A DNA stretch of 64,000 nucleotides from Heliocidaris erythrogramma (taxonomy: Eukaryota; Echinodermata; Echinoidea; Camarodonta; Echinometridae), in NCBI GenBank assembly GCA_025617745.1, contig CM046869.1, positions 18,864,994 to 18,928,993 of the forward strand, written 5' to 3'. The translations under genes and the position numbers were made by a program. Each line of letters starts with the position of its first letter. Positions within the stretch are counted from its first letter, which is position 1. The notes under the pieces are model-generated. The model was not told where the DNA came from, did not search any database, and worked only from the letters and a program-made list of their open reading frames with translations. Shown here in pieces: positions 43,586-56,900 of the stretch.

Positions 43586-44495
43586 AGTTTCTCAAAGGAA
43601 GAGTTTTGATGCATTTCCCGCCTATTATCATCATGAATGAGTTATTGTGGATGGTAATTGCTCTTACTAGTATGTTAAAGATCAATAGCAAAAGACTGAC
43701 TTCAACGTGCATTTACGTTTTACAAGCGGTACAAGATTGGAAAGCCTGTTGTGTACAGGTTAGTGGTACAGTAAGTAATATTAAAATATATATGCACACA
43801 CATCACACATCACACACACACATACACACGGATTTGTATTCTTCTGTAGAAAAGAAGATGTGCACAAATTTTGGACAAAAATGCACACAAAAAATATTTT
43901 TCGCCTAATGGAAACCTATTCCTTACCATATGGGATAGTTACCCCTTAGTAAAAGGAGTAATGGTATACAAGGCTACAATCAGTTTTCCGTAGGTTTCCT
44001 AAGGTGATGATGATTGACAGCATAATTATTGATCTATATACAATCACAGTCGCAGGCTCCTCCAATAAAGTCGGCACTTACACATCTGCTGAAATAGGTC
44101 AAAATACATAGCCAAGAAATTATACAGCAGACAATTTTAGACCTCGAATAACACAAAAAAGTGCATAATCATTTACTGGGAGTTCAATATCTATTTCATG
44201 AACCCATTTACAAATTCCAATCCTGACGCGATATTTTGTTTAAAATAATAATATAATAATAAAAACTCCTCTCCTATTTGCCTTATACCCACAAAATCAT
44301 TAATTTCTTTTTTCTCTAAAGCAAATATTCAGTCAAACATGTACCTAAGATATAATCATTGCTCATAAGTTTTTACACAAGACTTGTATGAAACAAATTA
44401 TTCCTTCATCAAGAACCAAGAAAATTTAAATTTATGAGTTTTTTTTTTCAAATGGGAGAGGAGCTCGCAAGATACATCAATGAGTTGCCATTTTG
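43586..44495. other. Intergenic with CA microsatellite
   Basis: A CA-rich stretch at 43793-43829. Nothing else recognised. Confidence 0.5.
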
Positions 44496-44650
44496 TGGTT
44501 GATTGATTATGATTTCAAAAATTCATAACTTTCTAATTTCTTATCGGATTTTGTTCAAACTTCCACTGATCTGTTTGTCTCATTTTTCTTTTTTATTAAA
44601 TTCAACTTATAAACTGGGTAGACTTTCCATTTATAGCTTGTATGGCTTTT
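44496..44650. mobile_element. Single end of the AAAGGGAAA TIR family
   Basis: ttcataactttctaatttct, then gatttgttcaaacttcca-like text and gggtagactttccattta correspond to the right end of the element at 47688-49768. No partner arm is obvious. Confidence 0.5.
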
Positions 44651-44745
44651 GAAAACGAATTACAAAATATTTTGGCTTGTAAGAATCCAAATTGTGTTCC
44701 AAACATTTGAACGACTACATCTCAGTTTGAAAGTGCTAAATATTA

Positions 44746-44780
44746 TCAAGGAGTTATCTGTGATGACTCCTTGATATTAT
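44746..44780. repeat. Short perfect hairpin
   Basis: atatcaaggagt-type arm inverted as actccttgatat around a loop ttatctgtgatg. Confidence 0.7.
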
Positions 44781-45041
44781 GCGTACAGTACCTTACGTTT
44801 GAGCAAAGTATTCAATATAATATGCGCACACATAACAACAGTCATAGAGGCACGTACTTGCATTGTGCGTTTTCTATGTCAATAAAAAGGGGAAAATATA
44901 TAGCAATTGAGGATAATTATCAGTTGGAGATATTTTGTGTGTGTGTGTGTGACTTTGAATGTCCTATTTATTTCATGGGCGTGACCATGGAACAAGTCAA
45001 ACATTGACCTTCCATCATTGAACCCGATCTGGTGTTAAGCA

Positions 45042-45511
45042 TTTAAAGGGAAAGTCAACCCTAATATTAAGTTGGTTTTCATAAAAGCAGAAAATGAGAG
45101 AATTAGATCAGTGACAGTGTGAGGAATATCAGGTTGTATAGAGAAAAGGTACTGAAGTATTGAAGTTGCGATCTGTCAAACACAAATTGGCAATCCTGCG
45201 AACACCTCTCCCTTTTGTGTACTAAACTTCATCATAATTGATTGTACATGTGCCCTAGATGTTAGTGACATCACAATTCATTTTTTTTTTGCACAACTTT
45301 TCCCATGGAATAGATCTCTTCCTTAAAAAGCAATCATGAAAATGAAAAATTGCAGTACATAACGAACAACAGAGGTGTTCAAGAGATACGTAATAGAGTT
45401 GTCAATTTGTGTCTGATTTATTACACAATTAACTAAAAATTCTTATATATTTCTCTCATTTGTCTCTTTTTATCAAATCCTACTTAATATTATGGTGGAC
45501 GTTCCTTTCAA
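45042..45511. mobile_element. 470-bp TIR element, TTTAAAGGGAAAGTCAACCC end
   Basis: The left end (TTTAAAGGGAAAGTCAACCC, then taatattaagt) is inverted with divergence at the right (acttaatattatggtggacg then ttcctttca). The interior has inverted words gagagaatt and ctctcattt. Same superfamily as 47688-49768 and the TTAAAGG elements at 13107 and 59400. Confidence 0.75.
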
Positions 45512-46042
45512 CGATTATTTTGTGGAAAATGCAACATTTTAATACAGGTTATAGTAAACAGTCTAAGCAATTCCAATTCAAGTTGCAATAATATAAATAG
45601 TAGGCCTACTTATGCACAACGGTAAATGAAAAAAAATCATATTGGACAAAGAAAAAAACAGCAGGTCAATAAAAGATGGATGTATTCAAATGGGAGATGG
45701 GGTTGGTGGGTAATTAAAGACTGAACGGGGCATTGCTGAACAGGTTTATGAAATAATATCCTCACTCCTGCATCACTTTATTTTCGGTACGCTTGAGAGC
45801 TAGAGATTGTCGATTCATAATGAACGTTCGTCAGTATATAACAAACGATCATCTTTATTTTTGTCGCTCTGTCGCTACTGGTATATTTTGAAAAAACTGA
45901 TGTAAAGAGAGAGAGAGAGAGAAGTCAGATGTTTGATATAGTTCACGGCCTAGCATGAAAACAATAAACTACGTACACGTAGTTGCCGGTCCAACATGTT
46001 AGGGTACTCACACAGGTAATTCATCGGCTATGCAGAGGATTC
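45512..46042. other. Intergenic, nothing recognised
   Basis: A short GA run at 45907-45921 only. Confidence 0.45.
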
Positions 46043-46192
46043 GAGGTCGATTGGTTTCAACACTTGACTGGAGATGAGATGGTCGTGGGTTCGAACCCCG
46101 GCGCGGCACTACTGTCCTTTGGCAAGACATTAATCTACATTTGACACTCTCCATCCAGGTTTTAAATGGGTACCGGCAGTAAGGAATTAGGC
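46043..46192 (+). mobile_element. Truncated SINE, tRNA head, plus orientation
   Basis: caacacttgactggagatg, then GGGTTCGAACCCC B box, then ggcaagacattaatctacat and aaatgggtaccggc: the reverse complement of the SINE at 36583-36834, without its tail. Confidence 0.78.
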
Positions 46193-47687
46193 GGATTCAC
46201 ACCGAACACGACACACGACACAACAACACGACATGCTACACGACAAACGGCAAAAAACCAGTGCACACCGCACACGACATTGGCTAAAGTCGTGCTGGAG
46301 AGAGGGTGATGTCGTCTTTGATGATGAGAATGTCGTGATCGAATTAATTTGAAATTCATCATTATAGTCATCAAAATAATTACAAAGATGAGACGGAAGT
46401 GTTTTATTTTGAAATTCTGAAATCATTTAATCTTAACCCCCCCCCCCCCCCCCCCTGCACCTACCCCTGTTACATACATTGTAGTATTGCGTCCAAATAA
46501 CTGAAAAGCAGTCCGGGCGTCGAACTAACTTTCCGCTTAAAACGAGCCGTTATCTTTCTCTAAAATTTGCTATAAAATGTCAGAGCTTTCGCGCTTCGTG
46601 CGGGAGGAACATTCCCCCCTCCACCCAGCCCTAAAACCGCCCCTAAAATAAAATCCTGGCTAGGCGGTTGGATCCGTCACGTCTGCCCCCCCCCCCCCCC
46701 CCCTATTCATGTCCATGATGGTGGTCTTCCCGGCATTAAATCTGATCTCTGTGACATTATATGCACATTTCCCAAACCTATAAAAAAATATATTATTCTC
46801 TCTAAGATTTGGTGCAGCCACTGGAGGGGGGGGGGGGGGGTTGAAATAAATGGCGAAGGGGGAGGTTGCGAAATGATAGGACTCCTCACGCACCCTCTCC
46901 TGCTAATTGGTCTCATTACTTCACATTCTATTTATCAAGTGTACTTACTTACCAATGTACCAATAGACCTGAAATAAAATCTCAGTTACAACCGCATACC
47001 CTCCAATTTTCTCCTTTCTTTCTAATTGTAAATTCATGGTTTTACAAGCCTATGAAATGACCAATTAACCAATATATACATAGTTTTTGTTTAATATGGG
47101 GGGGGGGGGGGTTGTTGGGCGAAATTATGGGGGTCTGCAGCCCCGGGCCCCCGCTTCCGCGGCCCGTGAACCAAACATTTTTTTTTTGCTGGAATTGGGA
47201 ATAAATTGGATTGAATTGAATTAAGTTGAAAGCAAACATAGAAATGCCATGATACACAGGTCCCCTATACACAGGTATAGGGGTGCTGGCGAGCAGGGTC
47301 CGCTTGAACAAAACAAAAAGAAAGCAAAACAAAAAAAGCGTGAAAACTTCTTGCCAAAGCTCCAAATGCAACGAAAGAGTGATTTTATTTTTTAGATTAA
47401 CAAAAAAAAAATCCAAGTCTATACAAATAACCTTACTAGGTTGAACACCCCACTCCCGCTTGGTCGCCGTTTATGGTTTATAGACTGAGACTCCGAGTGA
47501 ATGGCTGAGCAAGCCTCTGGGAGATGAGATGCTATGGGGGTGATGCAGGACCAACATAATTTTTGATGGGGTGCTGCGGAGGCTGAGGAAGCTGCAGCAC
47601 CCCGAAACTTTTATGAAAGCTAGCAGGCAGGGGTGCAAAAATCGGAAAGGAAATGAGGAAATGAGAGAAAAGAAAGAAATTTATACT
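46193..47687. other. Intergenic with four poly-G/C tracts
   Basis: A cacgacac-type low-complexity stretch (46199-46290), then tracts C19 (46437-46455), C18 (46686-46703), G15 (46826-46840) and G14 (47098-47111). No gene supported. Confidence 0.6.
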
Positions 47688-48020
47688 TAAAGGGCAATCC
47701 AACCTTGGTAATAAGATGATTTGTTTGAAAGCAGACAAATAAGGAAAACAGGATGGTGAAAGTTTGAAAGAAATCGGACAAGGACTAAGAAAGTTATGGA
47801 TGTTCGGAAAATGAGATCACTACGTCTATGCGAATCTCAAATTGGCAATTTGGTGAGTCGATTGTGAAATTTTGGTCGTACACAAAAATATCATTAATTT
47901 GCGGTTTTCTTCGAGGCGCTTATACCATCGGCGCAGTACTCAAAATATATTGGAGATATCATATTGTTACAGGTCCTCATGAAAGAAAGAGAACCTACTG
48001 AGTAATACATTATGAAACAA

Positions 48021-48996
48021 CCCTGATAGCAGAAAGTGTTAAAAAATGACGTGATATTTACGTCGTGGTTTTCGTCTTTTTTACGTCCTGTAATTACGTC
48101 AATAAGACGTCAACTTGCACCAACGCAAGACGTCAAGAGGACGTCTTATTTTGACGTCATTTCTACGTCTTCATTCCTCTTCCCTGATAGCAGAAAGTGT
48201 TAAAAAATGACGTGATATTTACGTCGCGGTTTTCGTCTTTTTTACGTCCTGTAATTACGTCAATAAGACGACAACTTGCACCAACGCAAGACGTCAAGAG
48301 GACGTCTTATTTTGACGTCATCTCTACGTCTTGTACACTGCAAAAACTGTAAAAGTGCTACTTTTAGGGGCATGTATAGTGACTGCACCTGAAGTGCTGT
48401 TTATAGCACTTGTAGTGTGCTAATTTACCAGCAAAAAAAAAAAAAATGTGACCGTGGCGAGCCTCGAACCAGGTTCCGCTGATTGAGAGGCGCTGACATT
48501 ACCGATGGACTAACGAATGCTTCTTGCAATCCAGTTTAGTCATGGGAGTCAAGTAGATAACATGAACTATATGGTGTCGTAAATTCACTATGTAACAATA
48601 TGATCTGCTCTAAATCGTACAATGTGAGTTAGTCTAGCGGTAATGCCAGCAATTCTCGATCAGCGGACCCTGGTTCGAAGCTCGCCCTAATTATTTTTTT
48701 TTAATGAATGTTTAGCAGTTTAAGGAGCCGGTCCAGCTCCCGTGAAAGTGCTGAAATAGCACGCTGTGTGCATTCAATAGCACTCTGAGTGCAGTCCCTA
48801 TGCATGCCCTCAAAAAGTGCTATATACAGCACTTCAGTTTTTACAGTGTACAGATGACGTCAAAATAAGACGTCCTCTTGACGTCTTGCGTTGGTGCAAG
48901 TTGTCGTCTTATTGACGTAATTACAGGACGTAAAAAAGACGAAAACCACGACGTAAATATCACGTAATTTTTACCACTTTCTGCTATCAGGGAAGA
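48021..48996. mobile_element. TGACGT-rich foldback with CCCTGATAGCAGAAAG ends, plus duplicated arm
   Basis: One arm is present twice in tandem (48021-48177 and 48178-48335, about 97% alike) and once inverted (48849-48996). The arm contains many tgacgt and acgtc words. The outer TIR tcttccctgatagcagaaag is exact at 48178 and at the far end. The centre is filled by another element (48336-48848). Confidence 0.88.
48336..48848. mobile_element. 513-bp CACTG-ended foldback with inverted tRNA-like pair
   Basis: Starts CACTGCAAAAACTGTAAAAG and ends with the inverse (aaaactg...ttacagtg reversed), with inverted subterminal words (ggggcatgtatagtgactgc and gcagtccctatgcatgccct). Inside, a tRNA-like sequence lies on the plus strand (about 48625-48690, tagtctagcggtaatg A-box region and ggttcgaagc B box) and a second on the minus strand (about 48452-48520, ggttcgaggc). 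Long A and T runs flank them. Probably a non-autonomous DNA element that captured, or is built from, a tRNA-like unit in both orientations. Confidence 0.82.
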
Positions 48997-49012
48997 GCCC
49001 CAGGGGGCACGA

Positions 49013-49530
49013 CGCTCACCTGAGGTGGATCAATTCACATCTGGTGCATGTTCACTGTAGCACCACCAGGAGATATGTTAGAAATTGAAACAACTAGGAG
49101 GATGTACATGAGATGTTAGAAATTAACATAATCCCCCCAGTATGTTACCCCCACAGACCCCCTATATGGCCACCCAGAAAAAATTCATGAACAACTTTCA
49201 TTTTTCGTCTATAGAGGTATCTCCATACACAATACCAAGTCTGAGCTATGCCTGGTTCTGGAGAAGAAGATGTTTGGAATTTACATAGCTTTTACAATTG
49301 GGGGCCCTCCCCCTGGGCCCCCCTGGGGGCCACATGTACTATTTTAGCAACTTTGGGTCCCCTACCCCTAAGGATGATTCCTACCAAGTTTGGTTAAAAA
49401 CCGATCATGGGTTTTGGAGAAGAAGATGAAAATGTAAAAAGTTAACGGACGACCTACGACGCACGACGGACGACGGACAAATTTCCATCGCAATAGCTCA
49501 CTCGAGCCTTAGGCTCAGGTGAGCTAAAAA
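49013..49530. mobile_element. GCTCACCTGAG...AGGTGAGCTAAAAA element
   Basis: The left end cgctcacctgaggtgg and right end gctcaggtgagctaaaaa are inverted. The right half has the acgacggacgacggac word and the phrase ttttggagaagaagatgaaa. I recall this as a repeat seen in many marine invertebrates, particularly molluscs. No coding frame. Confidence 0.7.
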
Positions 49531-49768
49531 GTGACATTTTAGTCATTTCGTGTGTTGGAGCGAATGGGGGAGTTGTCCACAGCTACATCACAGTGACATT
49601 ACCTATTCGGCCAATTTGAAATCCCCATATGTATAGTGATTACAACTTTCAAAAATTCATAACTTTCTTATTGCTTGTCCGATTTCGTTCAAACTTTCAC
49701 CAATCTGCTTCTCTGATTTTCCTCTTTCTTTCAAAACAACTTATTATTAAGGTCGGATTTCCCTTTAA

Positions 49769-50337
49769 GAAGTATTGGTCCTCAATCCGCATGGTTAAGT
49801 GCATTAGAAATCTATATTATCAGGTTTCGAAAGCGGAAAGCTTTCTTAAGTTCGGTCACTTTGCCTATTGCGATAGGATCTCTATTACGTACCCCGATAT
49901 TGGCTGTAGGTGTATAGCATTTTAAAAAGGTTCGAAATATAGGGGGAATGTTCTTCTCGTTGCGTCTCTGCCTACTATAACATTTATTCGGAAGGGGGGG
50001 GGGGGGGGGGGCTGGTGGCCTGAGCGGTATGTAAAGGGGACGTACAACACGCAATATAGAGAAAATGAAAATGAGGAGAAGATACAGAAGGACCATAATC
50101 ATTTCAGAATCACACGCCTCCTAATCAGCAGGATAAATGCATTACAAATAATTTTCAGTCTTTGAAATGCGAAAATTTGCTAAAGCTCGGGCGCTTTGCT
50201 TCCTCGCATAATCATGGTGCCCCAGGATTTCGTTATTTCGCGCCCCAGAGCAGGATATACCGTTTAGTTATAAGTAGTGTTTTTGAAGGGCTAAAACTAA
50301 TAATTATCGCTGCTATCATGTAATCAGCCTTTTGTTA
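49769..50337. other. Intergenic with G18 tract
   Basis: A G18 run at 49994-50011; otherwise nothing recognised. Confidence 0.5.
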
Positions 50338-50642
50338 CTAGTGGCGTAACCAGAGTCCAGCCATTGAGGGGGCACTGGCAACATTGGGGAGGGGGGGGGG
50401 GGGGGGGGGGTCACCGGTCTTACTCGGAAAATTCACTTTGAATTTATGAGGCCGCTAGTTAGGGGGCTGGTGCGCGCGAAAAGGAGTCCAATTATTTATT
50501 GTCTTATTTTCTCTTCCTTTTCCTCTCCCCCATCTTTTTTTCTCTCTCTCTCTTTTCTCCTCTTTCATTATCTTTTTTCCCATCTGATTTGCGGGGCACG
50601 TGCCCCATGCCCCCTCGTAGTTAGTACTAGTTACGCCCCTGA
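50338..50642. mobile_element. ~305-bp MITE, CTAGTGGCGTAAC ends
   Basis: ctagtggcgtaaccag at the left and ctagttacgcccctg at the right are inverted with one or two changes. The interior holds a G20 run (50391-50410) and a TTTTCTCTC-rich stretch. Confidence 0.7.
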
Positions 50643-50939
50643 TTTTTAATACTTTCCCCATGATATGTTAAAATCTAAAATCGCATTTCCAAATGTTCTA
50701 TATACATTTGAAAGAAATATCAACTTCCGGTTGCCTTCCTAAATTCCTTGATTATTTCTCATTTTTTTCCGTCAGTGTTGTGCCCCTATTTGAGAAGGAA
50801 GTAAAAAAGGGACTTTTATCAATGTTCAATATTTGGATCTTGGCCTAGATCGCAGTGGTCATTTGCGAATTTTCCTTGGTACATTGAATAAGAAATGACG
50901 TTTTGGCAGCTTAAAAATGCCCCCCCCCCCCCAAAAAAA

Positions 50940-50970
<31 letters not shown>

Positions 50971-52090
50971 GTATACACTCCTCGGTCGCTTTGCTCCCTT
51001 GCTTGTACAATAGGGGACATACGCGGACAAGGGGCTGCAGCCCCTTAAGGATGTTGAAATGGCCAATATTGGCTCGACTAACACCTCAGTACGGGCAGCC
51101 AGGTGCTTGAATGTCCTCATATTTAGATAGTTTAATAGCGGAATACATGTAAGTTTGGTACATTTTCACAACAAAAGTGTCGAATTTTTTTCTCTCTCGC
51201 TTCGCTCGCTCATACATAAGAAAGGGAAAATTAAAATTCGGGCAAAAAGCTTCAGACCCTCCCAAAATTATTGCATTTACGCCTATGGGGAGGTAGGGAC
51301 AACTTACTTTGTTTGTCCCGGTGTAGGAGGAGAATAATGTCCGCCGGTGGATCGCCAATGAATTTTTTTTTTTCTGCCCATAGCACCCCCAATAAAAAGG
51401 GGGAAAATATCATTCCAATGCATGTGACTGAGCGAGATACTGCTAAAGATACTATTCGGTTCCGTACGGGCCACGTTAGCTTTTCTGAATGGCTGATACA
51501 CCTTTCAAACCAAACTGTTAAAGGTGCAAAGTTGAGTGATTTCTACGTTTAAAAATATACCCCTCTCAGACCCTAGCCTCCTTCGTTGCTTCACTGAGAA
51601 AGGTCCATTATTTTTTAGCTTGAACCCCCTTGAAAATCCCAGTTACTGGCCCAATACATGTATACAGGTTCACACATGAATGATAAATAATAAATTAGAC
51701 TTGGCCGACAGCCGAACCAATTTTTTTTTAATACAATGAATGGAACGAAACAAAAGAGGAAAGTTCTCTGAATCTAAATTGTGTGATGTAGTAGGATCAC
51801 TTCAGGTATTGTGTTTATGACATCTTTTATAAAGAAGCGAATTGCTGATTTTCCATTTTCTTGTGTTTTTTCACAAATGAACAAAGTGAACAAGGAAAAT
51901 AATTTGTGAAAAGTGTTGAATACTCATTTTTTTCTTGTACCACCTGTCCGAATTAAGGGCAGGTTTACTGCCATCTCTGGGATAGGTTAATGGCCTTCTT
52001 TTACTGCCTTACTTTCTTTTAACTTCTTGTCAATAAAACTTAAAGATTTCTTTTGGAATAGCTTCATCCCTATAAAGACTGTAACTCCAA
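50643..52090. other. Intergenic, C13/A25 tract
   Basis: C13 then a long A run and TATA (50920-50970). Otherwise nothing recognised; short frames are low complexity. Confidence 0.5.
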
Positions 52091-52870
52091 ATTAATTTTT
52101 TGGTCTATATTGCTAATCTACTCGTTTGTTCTCTTTTACTACTCGTACTTGTATGCAAGAATTACTGTCCAATATTTATTGTTTATTACGTACAAATATT
52201 TACTGGTGCTGTTATTTTCTAATTATGTACAAAGATGCATTAGCACTTGCAAAACTCGATTGTGGGTACCTCATTTGTCTCTTGCTCTTACCTAGCCCCC
52301 ACGTGTTCAAACTGCTTGTACATTTAATCTAATTTCTTATTTCACACTTTTGATGCATCATTAGGGGAAAAAAACGTTACACCATAAGTCTAGAAACTCT
52401 TGATTTGTACAAATGAATTGAGTTTGTATGCATGTAGTCAAATTCCAAACGGGTTTTCATCAAAGTCTTTGTGCAAGGTTCTATTATTTCCTGCTGTGCA
52501 AATCAGTTAACAGTTTATATTACGGTGCTCATCTCATATGCATTATGTTTACAAAAAGCTGGATTTTCGATCACTTGTTTGGTCTGTCATTTTTTTCAAA
52601 TTGATTTTTGGTCTGGCACAATTGTCATCCTACTCGTTTATTCATTTTTCACTACTTGTATATCTACGCAAAAATAAATAATTATTATCTATTATGTACA
52701 AACATAACTTTTTCTGGTTCTGTGGTCTTTATCAAAGTCTTTGTGCAAGGTCCTATTTTATTCTGCTGTGCATACCAGTTAATAGGTAGTATACGGTGCT
52801 CATCTCATTTGCATTATATTTACACAAGCTGGATTTTCGCTCACTTATCTTTTGTATCTGATAATAATAG
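52091..52870. repeat. Diverged direct repeats A-B-A-B upstream of the LINE
   Basis: Block A (ctactcgttt...tattatgtacaaa) occurs at about 52102-52225 and 52609-52725. Block B (atcaaagtctttgtgcaagg ... ggtgctcatctcat) occurs at about 52459-52580 and 52732-52860. Such repeated 5' units are known for LINE promoters; that reading is inference, as the gap to the ORF is about 1 kb. Confidence 0.6.
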
Positions 52871-53904
52871 AATTGCATAACAATGAATGCACATGCATTT
52901 CTGGCCAAATGTTCCTAACTACCTCAAACCACCACTAGCTCTTGTTTAGTATTCTAATATCTTTGTTATTCTCTTTCTTTAAATGTGAGCGAACGTAAAC
53001 GCGAGCACGAATGTTTTGTTTATAAATCACACTGTCCTCAAGATTTCTATGACTTATCAAACAAGCACTTCTGGTATTCTGCATGTTGAAGTAGATGCTC
53101 TTCATGTATTTTAAGCCATTCTCCTAATTTCCAATGAAGTCTTACTGTATTTACTGTATTTATAATGCCTACACTATGAGCGTGGCGAACGGGGAGGCGG
53201 ACGATTTGTGCGGCTCCTCATTGTGCCCTTCACGATTGCACTGGTTAGCAAGGGAGCATCCATTCATTGCTATCCTGTAAAAATATGTAGAACAGGTGTC
53301 ACATAATAGCAGTGAAGGGATGTCCTTTTGTCTGCTACAGCTGTTGTGGAGGGTGCGGTGGGGGGCTGCGTGGGTTGTCCGCTCTCTTTGTCGTCGTGTT
53401 CATACTGCTAGTTATTGCCTCAGCGCTAATCAATTTCTTTGATTGTCTTTTCAGGTCATTTATGGCAGTTTGGTTAACCTTTTTATTCATACAGTGTTAT
53501 ATCATTATGACCTGAACAGTTTCCTTCTTAACTGGTTATGACTTTTTGTCGATTTCCAAATTCTTACCCACACATTTTATCGTGAAACTGCTATTCTATT
53601 TTTTCCTTAATCTTAAGGTTATTCACATTTTCTTTTTTTAATTGAATCCAGGGCCCGGAGATAATCTAAACTGAAATGGAATTGCCTCCCTCCCGTAGAA
53701 CGCTATGTCAAGCCCAGCACTATCCTTCTAATCATCTTTATGTTTATTTTTATCTTATACTCAATCTTTGTGTGCTTCATCCTTCTTCTACTGTTTATCT
53801 TGTGTTTTCGTGTTTGTTGTTTATCTGTTTCCGTCCTTCACTTTACTTCTTTATCTCCTTGAGCAGGTCTCTCTTAGCGTATTGGACCATTTTTATGTTT
53901 CTGT
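52871..53904 (+). other. Probable 5' region of the LINE, no ORF1 seen
   Basis: T-rich with short frames. I see no gag-like or zinc-knuckle ORF1. The region continues directly into the endonuclease ORF. Confidence 0.45.
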
Positions 53905-56900
53905 ATGGCTCAGTCTGATTTGCTTTTCAGCTCGTTTGATGAAGATGATTTTTTTAATTGCACTCCTCATTCTCCTCCCCGACATGTAGGTGGATCACGC
54001 TCCTATGAGGACTCTATAATAACGAAACTCAACGAGAAAACCCAAGAACTTAATCTTGATTCAGATTCTGATTTAACTCCTAATCACACCCCATCCAAAT
54101 ACTTTACTGTAAACCAGTTCCATTCTTACTCATCCGAAAATTTTAAAGACGAATTCTCTTTACTCCACTGTAATATAAGAAGTATGAACAGAAACTTTGA
54201 GTCACTGAAAATTTTGCTTGATAACTCTGCTATACCACTCTCAATCATTGGAATTGCCGAAACATGTATTACCGATTACCAAGATCAAAATTTATTCTCG
54301 TTGCCACATTACAAATTCGAATCCAATCATAGGATTAACAGACATGGGGGTGGAGTTGCATGTTTTATATCCAACAAACATGAGTACTCTGTTATTCCTG
54401 AGCTCTCTCTTTTAACAGAGTGCGTTGAATCACTTTTTATTCATATAAAAAATAATGGAACCAAAGATATTGCTGTTGGCATAATTTATAGACCTCCCAA
54501 TTCAAATCTAGATTCATTTTTTCTCTCATTACAAGATATTATTCACGATCCTCGATTGAGCAATAAAAATTGTTTTATCATGGGCGATTTTAATATCAAT
54601 TTGTTAAACATGCCTGACGGTCACTCTTCCTTGCACCGATTTCTTGATAATCTTTTAGCAGCTTCTTTCTTGCCACTTATCTCCAGGCCCACCCGATTGA
54701 CAGACACTTCCGCCACACTCATTGACAATATTTTCTCAAATGTTAAACCGTCACCAAAAACTAATATTATTATCTCCGATATTTCAGACCATTTCCCCAT
54801 ATTTGGACATTTCTCGTCATTGAAAAATGTTGACAAATCATTTGATTCTAGATATGCCCCCTCTCTAAGACGACACACTACAGAAAATAATATGAACAAA
54901 ATAGCATTATCGTTAAATAAGGAAAATTGGACCAATGTTTTTAGCTCAAAAAATGTTGACGAATCATTCGATAATTTCATGAATATCTTCCATAAACATC
55001 TTGATAAAACAATTCCTTTGTCTAAAAACAAGCCTAAATTAAGAAGAACCCCAAATTACCCTGGATCACAAAATCTCTCTTACGATCAATTAATAGGAAA
55101 AACAATCTTCTTTATAAATATAAGTCTAACCCTTGTGAAAAAACTCGTAATAAGTATACATCTTACAAAAATGTTTTGACTAATCTGATACGAAATGCCA
55201 AAAAATCTTATTATTGCAATCAGCTGGATCTTTTTAGAAACAACATCCAAATGACTTGGAAAGTAATTAACAATGTCCTTAATAAACAGAAAAAGAATAA
55301 TCAAACCATTAATTAGATTTGCCACATGAATAGGGAAATAACCAGTTACAACGAGATATGTGATGTTTTTAATAAATACTTTTCCAACATTGGTTCAGTT
55401 TTAGCAGAAAAGATCCCTGCAACTGACATACCTTTTACGAGATTTTTGAAAAATCCCGTCCCTAATTCGTTATTTCTATTTCCAACTAATACAAAAGAGG
55501 TATTTGAAATTGTAAATAAATTACCTGGCAAAAAGAGTTTGGGATTTGACAAAATTGACAATATATTGTTGAAAAATATCATTCCACAAATCGCGCAACC
55601 TCTTGTTCACATATTTAACCTTTCACTCACATCTGGAATTGTACCGAAAAATATGAAGATAGCGAAGGTTGTCCCCATATATAAGAAAGGCGACCAAACA
55701 AAATTAGGTAATTATAGGTCGATATCACTCCTCATCTCTTTTTCAAAAGTTTTAGAAAAATTGTGTATTCTCGAACCATAAGATTTGTCCGCAATAATGA
55801 TATCTTTTCTGATAATCAATTTGGTTTCCGTGAAGCATAGTACAATACACGCAACTCTGACGTTTATTCATAAAGTAGCAACTGCAATAGACAACCACTT
55901 CCATACAATTGGTATTTTCTTAGACTTCTCCAAGGCCTTTGATACAATTAACCATAAAATATTATCAAAAAAAATATCTCACTATGGGATAAGAGGTAAG
56001 GCCTTGGAGTGGTTTCAAGACTACCTTTTAGATAGAAAACAATTTGTTATTTTGAATGGCGAAAGGTCATCAATGCAAAGTCTTAACTGTGGAGTTCCAC
56101 AAGGCAGTTTACTTGGACCTTTGCTTTTCTTAATTTATATCAATGACATTCAGCATTGCTCTCACTTTTTTCCTTCATTTTATTTGCAGACGACTCGAAC
56201 ATCTTCTTGTCAGATCCCGACCCACATAAACTTCTCACAGCTGCAAACTGCGAATTGGAAAATGTTTCTCAATGGATTAAATCTAACAAATTGTCAATTA
56301 ATCTACAAAAAACAAAGTTTATGTTATTTAGCAACACTCTTCATAATCTTCCTGGTGACTTGACAATTGATAATACCACTCTTGAGAAAGTCAGCTCTAC
56401 TAAATTTTTAGGTATAATAATTGACGAAAAATTATCTTGGAGAATTCATATAAACGAAGTGTGTTAAACAATTTCCCGTAATGTTGGAACTATAAATAAA
56501 TTAAAACATGGATTTCCACCTTCCACCCTCCTCATGCTCTATTCTACACTAATCCTACCACATCTTACGTATGGTATTCTAGCTTGGGGCAACGGTTCGA
56601 AAGTTCAGCTTGAGAGACTTTATCTACTGCAGAAGAAAACGCTTCGTATCATATTTAATAAAAGTTTCCTTACTCATACCAATCCAATGTTCTATGACAA
56701 CAAAATATTGAAAATTCACAGTTTATGCATAAATACAATAATCACGAATTGCCAAATATATTTACAAATTTGTTTCCTAGAAATAGCGCCATTCACAAGT
56801 ATCCAACAAAACAATCAAATTTCTTCCATACACCTCTTACCCGAACACTATTTACCAAAAAAATATTTACCTTTGCCGGCACCAAGCTCTGGAATTCATT

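Larger units (their letters stand above)
47688..49768. mobile_element. 2.08-kb TIR element carrying nested insertions
   Basis: Starts TTAAAGGGCAATCCAACCTT and ends aaggtcggatttCCCTTTAA. Subterminal blocks (gtgaaagtttgaaagaaatc, ggacaag... and ...ttgtccgatttcgttcaaac) are clearly inverted. The original interior is interrupted by the ctgatagcag foldback (48021-48996) and the gctcacctgag element (about 49013-49530). Confidence 0.85.
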
